From the NCBI RefSeq assembly GCF_032062135.1, contig NC_092859.1, positions 91,744,409 to 91,808,408 of the forward strand: 64,000 nucleotides of DNA, read 5' to 3'. The translations under genes and the position numbers were made by a program. Positions 33,910 to 45,905 of the stretch are shown here, piece by piece. Under the pieces are notes generated by a model. The model ran no database searches and had not been told where the DNA came from. It worked only from the letters and a program-made list of their open reading frames with translations. Origin of the DNA: Pyxicephalus adspersus. Its lineage: Eukaryota; Chordata; Amphibia; Anura; Pyxicephalidae. Every line of letters starts with the position of its first letter. Within the stretch, counting starts at the first letter, position 1.

Positions 33910-34679
33910 TGTAATGCGCCTGGGCACACAAACCACGACCAACTCCAGATACCCTTAAATCAGGCTTTATTCAAAATCATACAGCACAGCAAGGGTTAAG
34001 TCCAATAAAGCGAAGTACAGGAGGATAAGGCAAATGCAGGTCAAGAACAATCCTATGTCAGGGCAGGCAGCAAGCAGAATGGTCAGTAACAATCCGAGGT
34101 CAGCGCTGGCAGAGTTCAAGCAAGGTGAGTTTCAGACCAGGTCACTAAGGTAATGCCAAACAGATAAACTTTAAACCACATAAAGACACACCCAAGCACA
34201 CTGTGTTAACAGAGGCTATATCGGGCAATGGTGTAAAGGACAGGCGGCTCTCCTTAAATGGCCAGGATGACCAATGACCTTGCGCCACCTGGCACCATCT
34301 GATAGGAGACTGGGTAAATCCCCTGCGGCTGATTGGCCGCAGGGAATTCAAACTAACTATGTCCCGCCCCGGGGCGAGGCAGCCGAGTGCCACGCCCTCG
34401 GGGGGTACAAGAGGGACGCATAGTAACACGCGCACCTCTTCCCACAGCACCCCTGGGACGTGCACTACTTTGCACTTGCAAAGGAGTGCTGACAGCAGGA
34501 ATATCCTTAACCACATCTAAAGGGATGCAATGGCTGCTGCCTGGCTGAACAGTAGTTTGGCCAGGGCGGATCCCTCCGCCTGCAGAGACAGACAAGTCTG
34601 TCTGCTACAGCGGCGTCTTCCTCTGTGGCTGGGAACCCCAGGGACACCGCGGGCTCGCAGGACGGGTAATTTCCTTACA
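33910..34679 (-). mobile_element. solo LTR (Gypsy/ERV-like), 770 bp
   Basis: On the minus strand the sequence runs from TGTAAGGAAATTACC to GCGCATTACA, the short inverted TG...CA ends of an LTR. It is flanked by identical 5-bp sites AATGG (33905-33909 and 34680-34684). Minus-strand polyadenylation signal AATAAA is at 33966-33971, a TATA-like tttaag near 34253, and CCAAT-type words near 34333. A perfect 9-bp hairpin (CCCTGCGGC/GCCGCAGGG) sits at about 34321-34344. No internal viral genes remain, as expected after recombination between two LTRs. The open frames of 80-123 codons inside are composition artefacts. Confidence 0.85.
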
Positions 34680-34684
34680 AATGG

Positions 34685-37678
34685 TACCTAAAGAAGAGCA
34701 CCTACAAAGCTACCCCATGGCAATAGTTAACATAAAACAGGAAGTATCATTTCTGCCAGGATCCCCAACCTTTACACAGATTTAGGCAAAAAAATAGTAT
34801 TTTGCTATTAAAATGATATAAAGTGAGACATAATGGCAAACATAATAAAGAATACATTTTGGGTTTACTCTTAAAATTGTGTTGATATAACACTTTACTG
34901 TTTTATGACATAGGTATATCATAAAGGCAAAACTGAGTATGTATTTATTTGTTTAAAAATAAAATGGATTGTCTGGCATACCATTCTACACAATTTTAGA
35001 GTAATGGCAATATATATTCACCCAATTTTCGCTCATAAAGAGGTGCACAGCTTAATAAAGCAAAGAAACACTGGGCTAGATCATCTTGAAAGCCATTCAT
35101 TTTTCTGAGTTTGTTGTCAAGAATATAAACCTAATGATCCCGAATCACCTGTTTGAATTACAAGAAAGAAGTAGCTAAAACAGCTAATAGCCCAATTGTA
35201 AGTGAAACAGTCTGTAAAAATCTGTTTTCCATTAAGCAGAAATTACATTTAAATACATTAAAGCAACAGCAGCAATCAGCTATTCATACGATATCTGAAT
35301 ATATGCTTTGTGCCTCTCATTTACTATCTGTGCTAGAAATGCAATGTGTATGCCACAATATCATTGTACAAATGTAATATCAAGCAACACGGGAAGAAAT
35401 AACTATCGACTTTGAAATCATTGCTTCCATTAGATGGGAACGCTTTCAATAGGTATTGTGTAAAAGGACTGTACACAGCCAGACTATTTTCTGTACAAAT
35501 ACATTTTTCTGAAGGTTGGCTAAAAAAAAAAAAAAAAGTATAATGATAGTGTAAGGATTAGTATTCTTTGTGTCTTAGTGGTGACATTTTCCTTTTGTTT
35601 ATCAATGAGCCAGAGCACTGTGGGTATCCATGTGTATAGAATGTGCCTGAAGTAGATGGCAGGGACTGGCACAGCAGTCATTCTAATTTCTCTGTGGGAA
35701 CATTTAGAGAAACATACAGCTGTTTGCTAACTTTGCAAAATCAGGCTCTGTTTTCCAGTGTGAGACAATTATATTCCAATCCAAAAAACAGTTTTATATG
35801 TCTACAGTTTGCAACAAAATGTGTTTCTTACTGGTAGTTAAAAATTCCAATATGGTCATAATGAACTCTGTGTGCAAATGATCTCATTAGGGGCATATTC
35901 ATTTGAATAATCTTGTTAGGGCATCCTTAATATGGAGATTGTGTAATTATATTGTTGTTTAAATTAAACCAGGAGATACTATAGTGACTTGGGGGAAATG
36001 TTACTTTAGTTAAAATCACACCAGGTGTATTTTATAACTATGTTCACAAACGTGGAGTGAAAGAAAAAAAGATCAAATACAATGCACAGTCCCCAGAAAG
36101 ACATTACCAGCCCATATGTTAATGTGGACCTAATGACTGATACATACTAAAAAGCAAAACATTTTTAAGGTGGATATTAAAAAAAAATGGGGTATATGGT
36201 ATTATATCATATAATAATATTGGTGATCACATGATATAAATCAGATGAATGAGGATTTTGTAGATTTTTTGTTATAATAGCCATAAATAAAAGAAACTAA
36301 GTAAAAAAAGAACTTTGCTTCTTTCACGGTTTACCCACCAGGAGTGGGGAAAATACCTAGTACTTTTGAATATCAAGGAGAATTTTACCTCTCATGTGAT
36401 GATAATGATGCTTACTGAATGGTTCAGGAACTTCCATATGGAGACATGAAAGAAAGTTTTCTTTGTCATGGAGGCTGTATAGAGCAATTGGGGGACAATG
36501 AAAAGGTATGCCCCAGAGGAATGCATTAAAGTGAAATTGAAAAGGCAAAGCTCTGGTATAGTATATACAGTATATAAGTTATCAAACTCAAAAACAGATA
36601 TTTCCAGTTTCTGTTTTATATGCACGACCAATATTGTACAAATGTTGTACAAACCTTAAAAACAGGAAATAAGTCATGGTTACAATGTGTTCATGTATAT
36701 TATATACAGTCTACCATAAACTGAACCAAGCGTGTTCCTTACCTCTAAATAAAGAAGATAATAAATACAAAATCATATGAATATGACCATTAGAATGTCT
36801 ACAATTTACATGTGAAGCCCTAAACCTCCAAATACCTGGCCACAAATTTGCTGTTCCATATAGCAAAGTAATGGATGAATGTAGGATCTCTTGTAACCAT
36901 GGTAGGAAATAACATCTCCATTTGCGTATAATAGCCATGCAGGGAAATATATCTGCAGATCTCTTCCCCACCTGTGTTCTTTAAAAGCCCATTCATTTTC
37001 AGGGATCCTCTTGAGGCAGGTAGATGCATGGAAAAAAAAAACACTCTTTGTGAAAACTCTACTCTGTGTGCTTTGTGCAACGTATTTATCATTTCAAGAT
37101 AATTGGCTCATATGTTGTTGACGTTTTGCAATATTTTGGAAATTGACCTATAAGTCTAAAGAGAGAAATAAAATATGATTTAAATGTATCTATTTTTAAC
37201 TCTCTTTGAAAATGATTTTGTTGAATGTGATGCAATCAACAATTTTTTCAACTATCTAAGCAATATTAGGGACCTATTTCAAAAGTAATCCTTTGAGAGA
37301 AAGAGAATAATTAACATTCCATTTATTCTGTTTACATATTGATTTCTTGTATGGTTAGTAAACCAGAAAAATAACCTAATAGAATTTGATTATAGGAAAA
37401 GGACATGACCCTAATATAAAATTCAAAAATCTGTCTATAGCTGATTGTTTGAATATTGGATGATAGAAAGATGTAGACTGTAGGAAGCAGAGAGTTAACA
37501 ATATGGACTCTGAAATATGTGGTCTGCAGGGTGGTATTGAACAGGAACATCTCTATGTGAACATTTGGAGACAATTGACCTTACAGAAGCAGCTTTTGCA
37601 GATTCATAGTTTCTCATGTGAACTTGTCACCATTAACATTTTATAATGTAGTAGTATATCATAAACTACCTATATCAC
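34685..37678. other. unassigned AT-rich DNA, 3 kb
   Basis: A poly(A) run at about 35522-35537 is the only simple repeat. No gene motif is seen in the several 60-90-codon frames. Confidence 0.35.
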
Positions 37679-38136
37679 NNNNNNNNNNNNNNNNNNNNNN
37701 NNNNNNNNNNNNNNNNNNNNNNNNNNNNNNNNNNNNNNNNNNNNNNNNNNNNNNNNNNNNNNNNNNNNNNNNNNNNNNNNNNNNNNNNNNNNNNNNNNNN
37801 NNNNNNNNNNNNNNNNNNNNNNNNNNNNNNNNNNNNNNNNNNNNNNNNNNNNNNNNNNNNNNNNNNNNNNNNNNNNNNNNNNNNNNNNNNNNNNNNNNNN
37901 NNNNNNNNNNNNNNNNNNNNNNNNNNNNNNNNNNNNNNNNNNNNNNNNNNNNNNNNNNNNNNNNNNNNNNNNNNNNNNNNNNNNNNNNNNNNNNNNNNNN
38001 NNNNNNNNNNNNNNNNNNNNNNNNNNNNNNNNNNNNNNNNNNNNNNNNNNNNNNNNNNNNNNNNNNNNNNNNNNNNNNNNNNNNNNNNNNNNNNNNNNNN
38101 NNNNNNNNNNNNNNNNNNNNNNNNNNNNNNNNNNNN
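37679..38136. other. assembly gap (458 N)
   Basis: Unknown bases. Translations spanning it are meaningless. Confidence 1.
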
Positions 38137-38513
38137 TAGTTATACATTGATATGATGAGCCCACTAGCTTCCTAAGAGAAAGATGGTTTGATTTTAGTGC
38201 TGAGAACTTAGAGAAAGTTTACTTTGTGCTGGTATGTGTGCCCTTTTTTCTCCCAAGACATCTTTGGCATATTAGTACATGACAATATTTTTATTTTTAT
38301 AATAGTATAAATTATATATAAAGTTTAATATAACTGTAAGATGATTTGTTACCTAAGTTATAGCTAAAGCCATTTTTTTTCAAATCCTGGGTAGAGCATG
38401 GAAGAGTTAAAACCCTTGAAAGGGTTTTTTGTCATCTGTGTCCCATTGGGAAATTTTTTTTTCACTTCTTGTCCCAGAGACACAATAGTAAAATATGTGG
38501 AAATCTCTTAAAA
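38137..38513. other. unassigned DNA
   Basis: No feature recognised. Confidence 0.35.
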
Positions 38514-39002
38514 TTAAAGCAGAACTGTGAAAAAAATAAAACTAAAGCCCCTGATCCCTCCACACCTTGCTTCAATTTGGTTATCTTCCTGGATTCCTCC
38601 TTCATCCCGGCACGGAGAAAGCGTTGGGCTCCGCTATCTACTTCTTTTTTCTGTTGCTTATGCCACCCGATCTTGCAGTGTGTAGGCCTGAGATCAGGTT
38701 GCATAAAAAAGAAAACAGTGCCAATCTCACTGCACATTCTGGGAAAAAAAGCTCCTTCTGCGCATGCCCAATCTTGGCTCCTGGGATACATGAAGTTTGT
38801 ATCTCAGTATGCTCTGCACCACTATTCAGTCCATTACGGTAAAGACAGAAGGGCTTCCCCTGTTGAAAAAAAAAATCACAGGGGTGGGGGGATGGCAAGC
38901 TAATTTTTTCTTTATATAAAATTTTTTTTTCTTTTTATAAAGGTAAATATGTTTTATACCTTTTTATTTAAAGTAACATTTTTGGTGAAAAGTCCACTTT
39001 AA
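38514..39002 (+). mobile_element. MITE family B, copy 3
   Basis: The left end TTAAAGCAGAACTGTGAAAA and the reverse-complemented right end TTAAAGTGGACTTTTCACC pair. The core 'gctccttctgcgcatgccc' and 'tgccaatctcactgcacatt' match copies 1 and 2. The 144-codon frame across it is not a gene. Confidence 0.65.
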
Positions 39003-40337
39003 GGAAATCCAAAACAAACATCCTAATTGGAAGATCTTACCTCTGTTTCTTGCACTAGTAACATTAAAGAGTGAATCTTAACAATTGAGACAAAGTAAGC
39101 AATACCGTATGAACCTGCCGAGAAGTTTCAAACAATTCCCCACATGATCAAAACTAAGAACAGATTTGTCTTTAGATACTTTAAGAGAGTAGAATACACT
39201 CTATTATATATAAATCCCTTTTCCATTCTGTACCTCAGTGATTAGGATGATTTTCTTGTTGCATGTCTCTATTGTTGTAAACATTTATTGATCTACTGAA
39301 ATTCAATTTTCACCTCACCTGTAAGCAGAACATTGTTCCTGTCATAATATGACATTCAGCAGGTCTTTGGAAATCTTATGTGAAAGCAATGTTTTCCTTT
39401 TAAGTGTATGGCATTCATTCTTAGTATTTTTCTTATAGTACATTTATGGTAGATGTTAAAACTATGTCATTGTAAGCACCTTCGTAACTGCATTCCACAA
39501 TGTGCCCTTACGATGTTTTTTTGTGAATTCTCACTTCTTGTAAGTGTAACACTTAAGGATGTGGACTTATGTAGGCCCATTGATTTCAAAAATTCTCTGT
39601 GACCCTTAAAAGCTTACTTTTTGATCAAGCCTTTTTGGAGGTCAAACATTGTCTATCCTCAGCAACTGAAATGGTCTCATTTTTTCATTTTAATACCAAC
39701 CAAGAAAGATTGTTTGGAAAACCTGAGTTATAGATAAAATGTCTACCACCTATTGTGACATTGACAAGATTACCAGATGTCAGATTCTTCTTCATCATCA
39801 GATAATCCACCAGTACATCCAGATGAGCTACTTTTCCACATGTGTTGTCACAATGCAGTGGCAAGGTGTCTTCAAACTTACAAGCTGGCAGATAATTTGG
39901 AAACATGGCCTCTGACTGACTTCTGAGCTTGATCCAGGGACACATATAATGATATATTTCATATTTCCAAAAGTTATATACATAGCACTAGAATGCAGGA
40001 TCATACCCAGATAATCAAAACGATCAGTCTGGGATTAAAACTAAACCTACTAGACCTCTGGAGATCCCAGGAACCCTTTCACAGGTGTATCCACAGAGAA
40101 TCAAAGCCTCACACCCTTTCAGACCTCCCACACCTTGCCCTCATTGCTCTCGTATCAGTCACTCCTTTGTCTGTTGGCCTACAGAAAGCCATGTAAGCCT
40201 ATCAGAGGGGGCCTTCACACCTTGTTGTTGACTGATTGACTGAGCACTGTTATTCCTTTTTATGTTTACTGTTGCTATTGTTTATTTATAAGTCTTTATT
40301 TTTCTACACTTTATGTTTATACACTGTATGTGTTTTG
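39003..40337. other. unassigned DNA
   Basis: An 86-codon minus-strand frame at 39685-39945 has no motif I recognise. 'cctcacaccctttcagacct' near 40110 may belong to the LINE whose tail follows. Confidence 0.35.
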
Positions 40338-40498
40338 TCCTAATTTTGTAAGCTCTTCGGGGCAGGGTCCTCTCCTCCTGTATCACTGTCTGTATTAGTC
40401 TGTCATTTGCAATCCCTATTTAATGTACAGCGCTGCGTAATATGTTTGCGCTATATAAATCCTGTTTATTAATAATAATAATAATAATAATAATAATT
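40338..40498 (+). mobile_element. L2-type 3' tail with (AAT)n
   Basis: 'tttgtaagctcttcggggc', 'taatgtacagcgctgcgtaa' and 'gcgctatataaatcctg' lead into an (AAT)n run. Best preserved of the tails in this window. Confidence 0.85.
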
Positions 40499-41199
40499 TA
40501 ATACCATAAAACAACAACATAACATTGCCCCGGGATGGCCCTTCACAGAATGCTGGGGAAAAGCAGGTAGGAAAATCTTTGTGCAGTCTGAGACTGTAAG
40601 GGTGATCGTCACACTTGTTTCCCACTTATTAGGATTTCACTATCATAGCTATTTTGTCAATAAAAATTCGACATTTTAAACTGTTGTTTGTAGTGTTTAG
40701 TGTTTTTAGATTTTCTTTGTATTTATCTATTCTCGTCAGGCCTAAAGTAAAAACATTTTAATATTTACCTAGGTAAATATAAAACATTTTTTTTTTTTTT
40801 TTTATATTTACATCTTAACGTTCAAGATAGCAGCTGAACTTGTGCTCTTTAGGCATGTTAACTAGGCTCATCTTTTAAAGCTCATTAACTGAGCTATAAA
40901 ATACAAACAAAGTCAAACAGGTCAAGGAAGTTACTTATTCACCATTCTTTCACTTTGTATGATTTTATACAAAATTTAAGCTAGTGAGAAATCTGAAAAG
41001 AAACGGCTACTGCAGTTTCCAAACCATTTATAAAACACACAGTGCTTTGTAACAATATACAAGGACTGCATTCTGTGTTCATTACTTATGTGTATAATAA
41101 GGATCTTATATACAGTGTGTATACATTAGTAAAAACTAAGATTTCTTTCTTTCAGAAGTCATCTGGTTTATTTTCAGATCACACCTGTAGGGGACACTG
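40499..41199. other. unassigned AT-rich DNA
   Basis: A poly(T) run lies near 40786-40803. Nothing else recognised. Confidence 0.35.
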
Positions 41200-41530
41200 T
41201 ATCCTCATGCTTGCTTGAAGCAATAAGCTTGTTACATATTTTACATGATAACACAGCACCATCTACTGGTGGTTAACAATATTGTACAGCAAATTGTTTA
41301 GGAACAAGGCACCCATCATAATCACCTTCAAAGTACAAAATAGTTTAACTTGTAAAAGGGAAAAAATATACAGACCAAGCCCATGTGACTTTTGTTTCTC
41401 CCTTTCAAGTAAAAGTTATAAAAATAACACACCATGGATGTATGTGTTCCTGTTACTTGTATTGGAATTTATATTGATTATATTGATTACTGTTTTAAAT
41501 GTTATCAGTGACAGGCGCAGTGTGTTTACA
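41200..41530 (+). repeat. repeat family D, copy 1
   Basis: 'gcacccatcataatcacc', 'tttaacttgtaaaaggga' and 'caccatggatgtatgtgttc' align with 43935-44130 in the same order. Termini are not preserved. Confidence 0.55.
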
Positions 41531-41544
41531 TTTTTACTCAACGG

Positions 41545-41738
41545 CTGATTTAATAAAGCTCTCCAAGGCTGGAGGAGATACACTTTCTTCGGTAAAGCTG
41601 GGTAATCCTAAAGTAATTTGCTCTTTCCTAACTAATGGTTTTAATCCTGGACCAGATCCATTCCAGGTTTTTTGGATCACCCAGGTTCACTGATGAAAGT
41701 GTATCCTCTCCAGTCTTGAGGAGCTTTATTAAATCAGG
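41545..41738. mobile_element. MITE family C, complete palindromic copy
   Basis: The left arm CTGATTTAATAAAGCTCTCC and the reverse-complemented right arm CTGATTTAATAAAGCTCCTC pair, and pairing continues into 'gatacactttc' on both sides. The whole 194 bp can fold into one long hairpin. Confidence 0.75.
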
Positions 41739-42806
41739 CGCAATATATTTTCCTTTATGTTCAGGTACAAAATAAGCACTTCAGTTTATATTCAAATCCA
41801 TTTTTAAAATAACCTAATGAATAAAAATGTATAAACCTAAAAAAAAACAGTTAGGCTAAAATCATTATATTTGCCAATTTAGGACTCCCTTTTTTATTAT
41901 GATACTGTGACTTTTTTATATCAGATATCATGGATCATCAGAAATCAGAAACATTCATAGGGGTTAAAAGCCTTTTCTCACATTTGCACATGAAACAATT
42001 AGTATACAGATTACCTTGCCCTTTCTTGTTGTATTTTTGAAGCTTTTTGCATGTGTTGTGTGACAAGGATGTTCTAGTAAAAAGAAAAAAAAACATACTG
42101 GACCTTAAAATTATGACAAAAATAAAAGAACTTGTAGATCATTTTAAAATATGGAAATTCAGTAGACCTTTAGACCTAAATGAGAATTCTAAATGGTATA
42201 TATATATATTTTTACTCTTTTGCTTTATGCTATTTGCTGTCATTATAGGGGTTAATAAGCCTTCGCTTTGGACTAATCAAGCTTAGGTAGAAAAGAATGC
42301 TCTTTCTACAGACACCATTTGGAATGAGAAACTATTAGTCTTGTTGGGGGTTTGCTAGCATTCTCTTTAGTTATCGGAACATTTGTTGAAAAACAGCAAT
42401 CACTTTCTTTGTCTCATGTTCGGTCTCATGTTGGCATGTGTCTTATGGTATTTGCTGGATTGCATGTCAAATACTGAACATATAGCACCTGATCACATAA
42501 TTGACAGGCTGTCTGGCTAATCTTGTAACAGATGCATTGATGGATTTGCAGATGTAACCTGTCAGCATTGTGATCTTGCAGGCAGCCATTACAGCCTAAC
42601 TGGCAAAATATCAAATAAAGTGGCACTTTCTTGGCATATCATAGAAGCTCATTAGAACTTTTAGGAAAGTACCGGTAACTGCTTCCTCTCAGTGCAGAAG
42701 CAGTTTAGACAGCATTCCAACTTCTAGTGAAACACCCATATCGTAGAACACTTTCTTTCACTTGTGTGAATATTTACCTCAACTATTAAATTTAATTATT
42801 CAATCA
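41739..42806. other. unassigned AT-rich DNA
   Basis: No feature recognised beyond a short TA run near 42198. Confidence 0.35.
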
Positions 42807-43370
42807 TTAACCACCTGAGCGTTACACTGAGGTCTAGATTTCTGTACCAAAAGTGATCCACTGTTTTTCATGAAATTTTTTTTTTAAATTGTAGACCTGT
42901 AACTTACAGAAATATGTCCGAACAGGGGTTCTAGTAGATAATATGAATATAAAAAATGTATTTACTTTTATTTTTTTTTATTTTTTTGTATTGGATTGGA
43001 TACCGGAGTTTGTATTCAATCCAATACAAAATGAGCGTTTGAATTTACCAGTTATGTACTTTGTATTAATTTTATATTATTTTGTATTGGATTGGATACC
43101 GGAGTTTGTATTCAATCCAATACAAAATGACAGTTTGAATTTACCAATTACACACTTTGTATTTATTTGAATTATTTTGTATTGGATTGAATACAGGAGT
43201 TTGTATTGAATCCAATACAAAATGAATGAATGAGTTTCTATTTGAATTTCCCGCACACGCGTCGACGTCATCACGCACGCAGAAGCCTTCCGTTTTTTTT
43301 CTCCGCCGGACGGCTTCTCGCTTCAGAGATCATCCGGCGCTGGACGAAGACGGAGAACATTTGCCAACTA
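42807..43370 (+). mobile_element. piggyBac-like MITE (family G), right end missing
   Basis: It begins TTAACCACCTGAGCG, with TTAA the piggyBac target site. The first 40 bases match the reverse complement of the far end of 63176-63982. It contains three hairpin units (42985-43223), then a GC-rich core with GACGTCATC near 43263, and is cut off before a second inverted repeat. Confidence 0.7.
42985..43223. repeat. three 50-bp hairpin units, period 95 bp
   Basis: Units at 42985-43032, 43079-43128 and 43174-43223 each pair ATTTTGTATTGGATTG with CAATCCAATACAAAAT around a short loop. Spacers share 'gtttgaatttaccag/a' and 'actttgtatt'. Confidence 0.9.
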
Positions 43371-43384
43371 ATGGGATATTATTT

Positions 43385-43465
43385 TTACTAATGGGAAATC
43401 TATTTCAGGCCTTCCAAGATAGTCTATCTTTACCAGTCATAGAGAGGTTTAATAAACCAGGCCCA
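43385..43465 (+). repeat. MITE family C, eroded right half
   Basis: 'tagagaggtttaataaacca' followed by 'ggccca' resembles the family C right end, directly abutting the next copy. Confidence 0.4.
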
Positions 43466-43471
43466 TTGGCT

Positions 43472-43687
43472 CTGATTTATTAAAGTTCTCCAAGGCTGGA
43501 GAGAATACACTTTCATCAATGAAGCTGGGTAATCCAGCAAACCTGGAATGTATTTCCTAAAAGTCATTAGCTATTTGTTAGCAAATGTTTTCAATCCTGG
43601 ACCAGCTCCATTTCAGGTTTGCTGATTCACCCAGCTTCACTGATGAAAGTGTATCCTCTCCAGGCTTGGAGAACCTTAGTAAATCAC
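43472..43687. mobile_element. MITE family C, complete palindromic copy
   Basis: The left arm 'ctgatttattaaagttctcc' pairs with the right arm 'ggcttggagaaccttagtaa'; both sides contain 'atacactttcatca' or its complement. CCCATTG occurs just outside both ends. Confidence 0.75.
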
Positions 43688-43758
43688 GCCCATTGTGTGA
43701 AGATTCTCATCTCCATCAATATATACTGTGCATATTAAAAATATACATTAACAGATAT

Positions 43759-44217
43759 ACTTGAGTATAAACTGAAATGTTTTTGCCCTCAAAATACTAT
43801 TAGCAAAAGAATATCAGTTTATACTTGGCTCACAAAGTAGATTGTTCTGTGTTCTCATGTAAAGTGTGTAACAAACTCTTCCCAGAGACATGTTTGTTAC
43901 ACACTTCACATTAGGAAACAGCACTATCTTCTGACTGGTCAACCATGCTCAAAAGATAATTTAGGAGCATGTTGCCCATCATAGTTAACTCAAAAATACA
44001 AAATACTTTAACTTGTAAAAAGGGCAAAAAAATGTATACTGATTGAGCCCCTGTGACTTTATTTCCCCCTCTTTAGGTTAAGCCTAAAAAGAAAAATTCA
44101 CTCTATGGATGCATTTGTTCATGTTAATTTTATTGACATTTTTAAAATAATGTTCTGAGGAGTGAGAATCACACTTTGTGCCCTACTTTATACTTTTATA
44201 TTTGTTTATACTCAAGT
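43759..44217 (+). mobile_element. MITE family D, copy 2
   Basis: The left end ACTTGAGTATAAACTGAAAT and the reverse-complemented right end ACTTGAGTATAAACAAATAT form an inverted repeat. An internal hairpin (about 43858-43912) pairs 'gtgtgtaacaaac' with 'gtttgttacacac'. Confidence 0.65.
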
Positions 44218-44456
44218 CAAAGTCACCTGGTTTATATTAGGATCAGGGTATGCTCACATATTTACAAAGTCTAGTGTTTTACAAATAATAAAAAATAAAA
44301 ACAAATAAAATAAAGCTGTGGAAAAAATATTATACTTTCTCCTAAAATTAAAATTATATTTGCAATGTATAGACGGCCACTGCTGGCCTATTCTGAAAAT
44401 GCTACTTTTATGAATATTTTGTTACTCCAGAGTCACACTTGCGGAATATATAAAGA

Positions 44457-44534
44457 AAACAACCAGCTAACTAGCATTTCCAGAAAATGAAGCATTTTCT
44501 TTTAGTATAATTTTTAGAACAGGTTCCCTTTAAA
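44457..44534 (+). repeat. family B fragment
   Basis: 'aactagcatttccagaaa' matches 20704, and the end 'ggttccctttaa' resembles the TTAAAG-type terminus. Confidence 0.4.
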
Positions 44535-45765
44535 TTCGAATAGTAAAGCAAAAAACCTAAAATATCACTAAGACAAATAACTACTTTTATTAAATCTGCT
44601 GTTTTTCTTTATTTCAAACCACTGTAAAATGCAACTTTTTTGCACTCTGTTTTTGTGCAGTGTTATAGAATGGATATACAAATATGCTTTTACATCATCT
44701 AAATTTATAGGAAACCATGATTTGTCAAGAAAAGATTGCATTTCCCTCTGCTCTGGTAATTTATTTCTAGGAAAATATTCCAGTGAAATTATTAATGATG
44801 TGTACGAAAATAAATTCTGATATTCTAATATAAGTAAAGCATGCAGGCTGTGGTATAAATCTTCCAGGCTTCCTCCTTTGTGATTTGTAGGTATTTGCTG
44901 GTCTAAGAACAATTCTTATGTGAGATTCTAGTCACATTTACATGCTTCATATGTAATTAATCACAGTCTGATTACAAAAATTAGCCATCATTTAAAAAAA
45001 ATAAATTAGCATGAAATGACATGCTTTAAACCTAATACTAACTTAGTTATTCAACACACATTTTTTTTTACAACTAGAACTAATGAAACAGTATCATTTA
45101 TCCTGACAATTAAGAGAAATTATAGTACAATTAGAATTTTTATCAGTTGTTTCAGGCTGTTCTGCTTTATAAAGAAAAGTAAGTGCATGTGCAATAAATT
45201 TATTGTGACTTATTGTCCTGAAAAGACACGAGTATATTAAAGTTCTATTCTTTTTTTGATTCTGTGTTCTCATTTTTCATTGTAATACACTCAGGAAAGT
45301 CATACATGTTTGTGTTCATTGTTAGTGTAACTATAGGATCAAGCCAGGTTTGTGGACAGAAATTAACAAATTAGCAACATTTGCACATTTTTGCATTTGT
45401 AAAAATTCTAAAATACATTTTGCTACATTGCTAACATGAGTCCTTGGCATTCTTATCATTCAGAGCATTCAGGATATTTGGTGGATCCTGTCGATTATAT
45501 TGGGATATTTTTATTTCTAATATTTTATTTATTTTGGTAGCTGTTTTTTTTTTACTCTATTTCTTTATATAGAGGCTAGATCGGGATAGGGGAGATCTGA
45601 TACAGTCCCTTCAAGCATCAACACAGCAATGGCCTCCTTATAATAGTGTTATAAGTAATAAATCGATCACTATTGCAGAAACTTTTCACTGCAGGGGTAG
45701 ACTAAACAATAATGCTGGAGTTAAAGAACTTAATTTTTAACACAATTCCCCCTCCTCCTAGATTG
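44535..45765. other. unassigned AT-rich DNA
   Basis: No feature recognised. Overlapping 63- and 114-codon frames near 44.6-44.9 kb lack motifs. Confidence 0.35.
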
Positions 45766-45905
45766 TAAGCTCTTCTGAGCTGGGTCCCTCTCCTCCTGTT
45801 TCGTTGTTTCTATCTGTCTGTCATTTGCAACCCCTATTTAATGTACAGCGCTGCATATTTTGTTAGCAATACATAAATATTGTTTATTAATATTAATAAT
45901 AAAAA
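45766..45905 (+). mobile_element. L2-type 3' tail
   Basis: 'agattgtaagctcttctgag', 'taatgtacagcgctgcatat' and a final (AAT)-rich run match the tail at 40338-40498. Confidence 0.8.

Noticed and set aside
34145..34595. 123- and 80-codon minus-strand frames
   Set aside because: They lie inside the GC-rich solo LTR and show no protein motif.
37618..38164. Open frames of 162-173 codons across the N run
   Set aside because: They exist only because unknown bases contain no stop codons.
38469..38903. 144-codon plus-strand frame with overlapping frames on both strands
   Set aside because: It is entirely within the family B MITE, and other copies of the family do not keep the frame.
39685..39945. 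86-codon minus-strand frame with several Cys/His
   Set aside because: I considered a transposase or zinc-finger fragment, but the Cys/His spacing fits no family I know.
43461..43695. GCCCATTG on both sides of a family C copy as an 8-bp target duplication
   Set aside because: Part of this word overlaps the family's own terminal sequence, so the duplication is not independent.
44568..44912. 114-codon minus-strand frame
   Set aside because: AT-rich, no motif, and overlaps another frame on the opposite strand.
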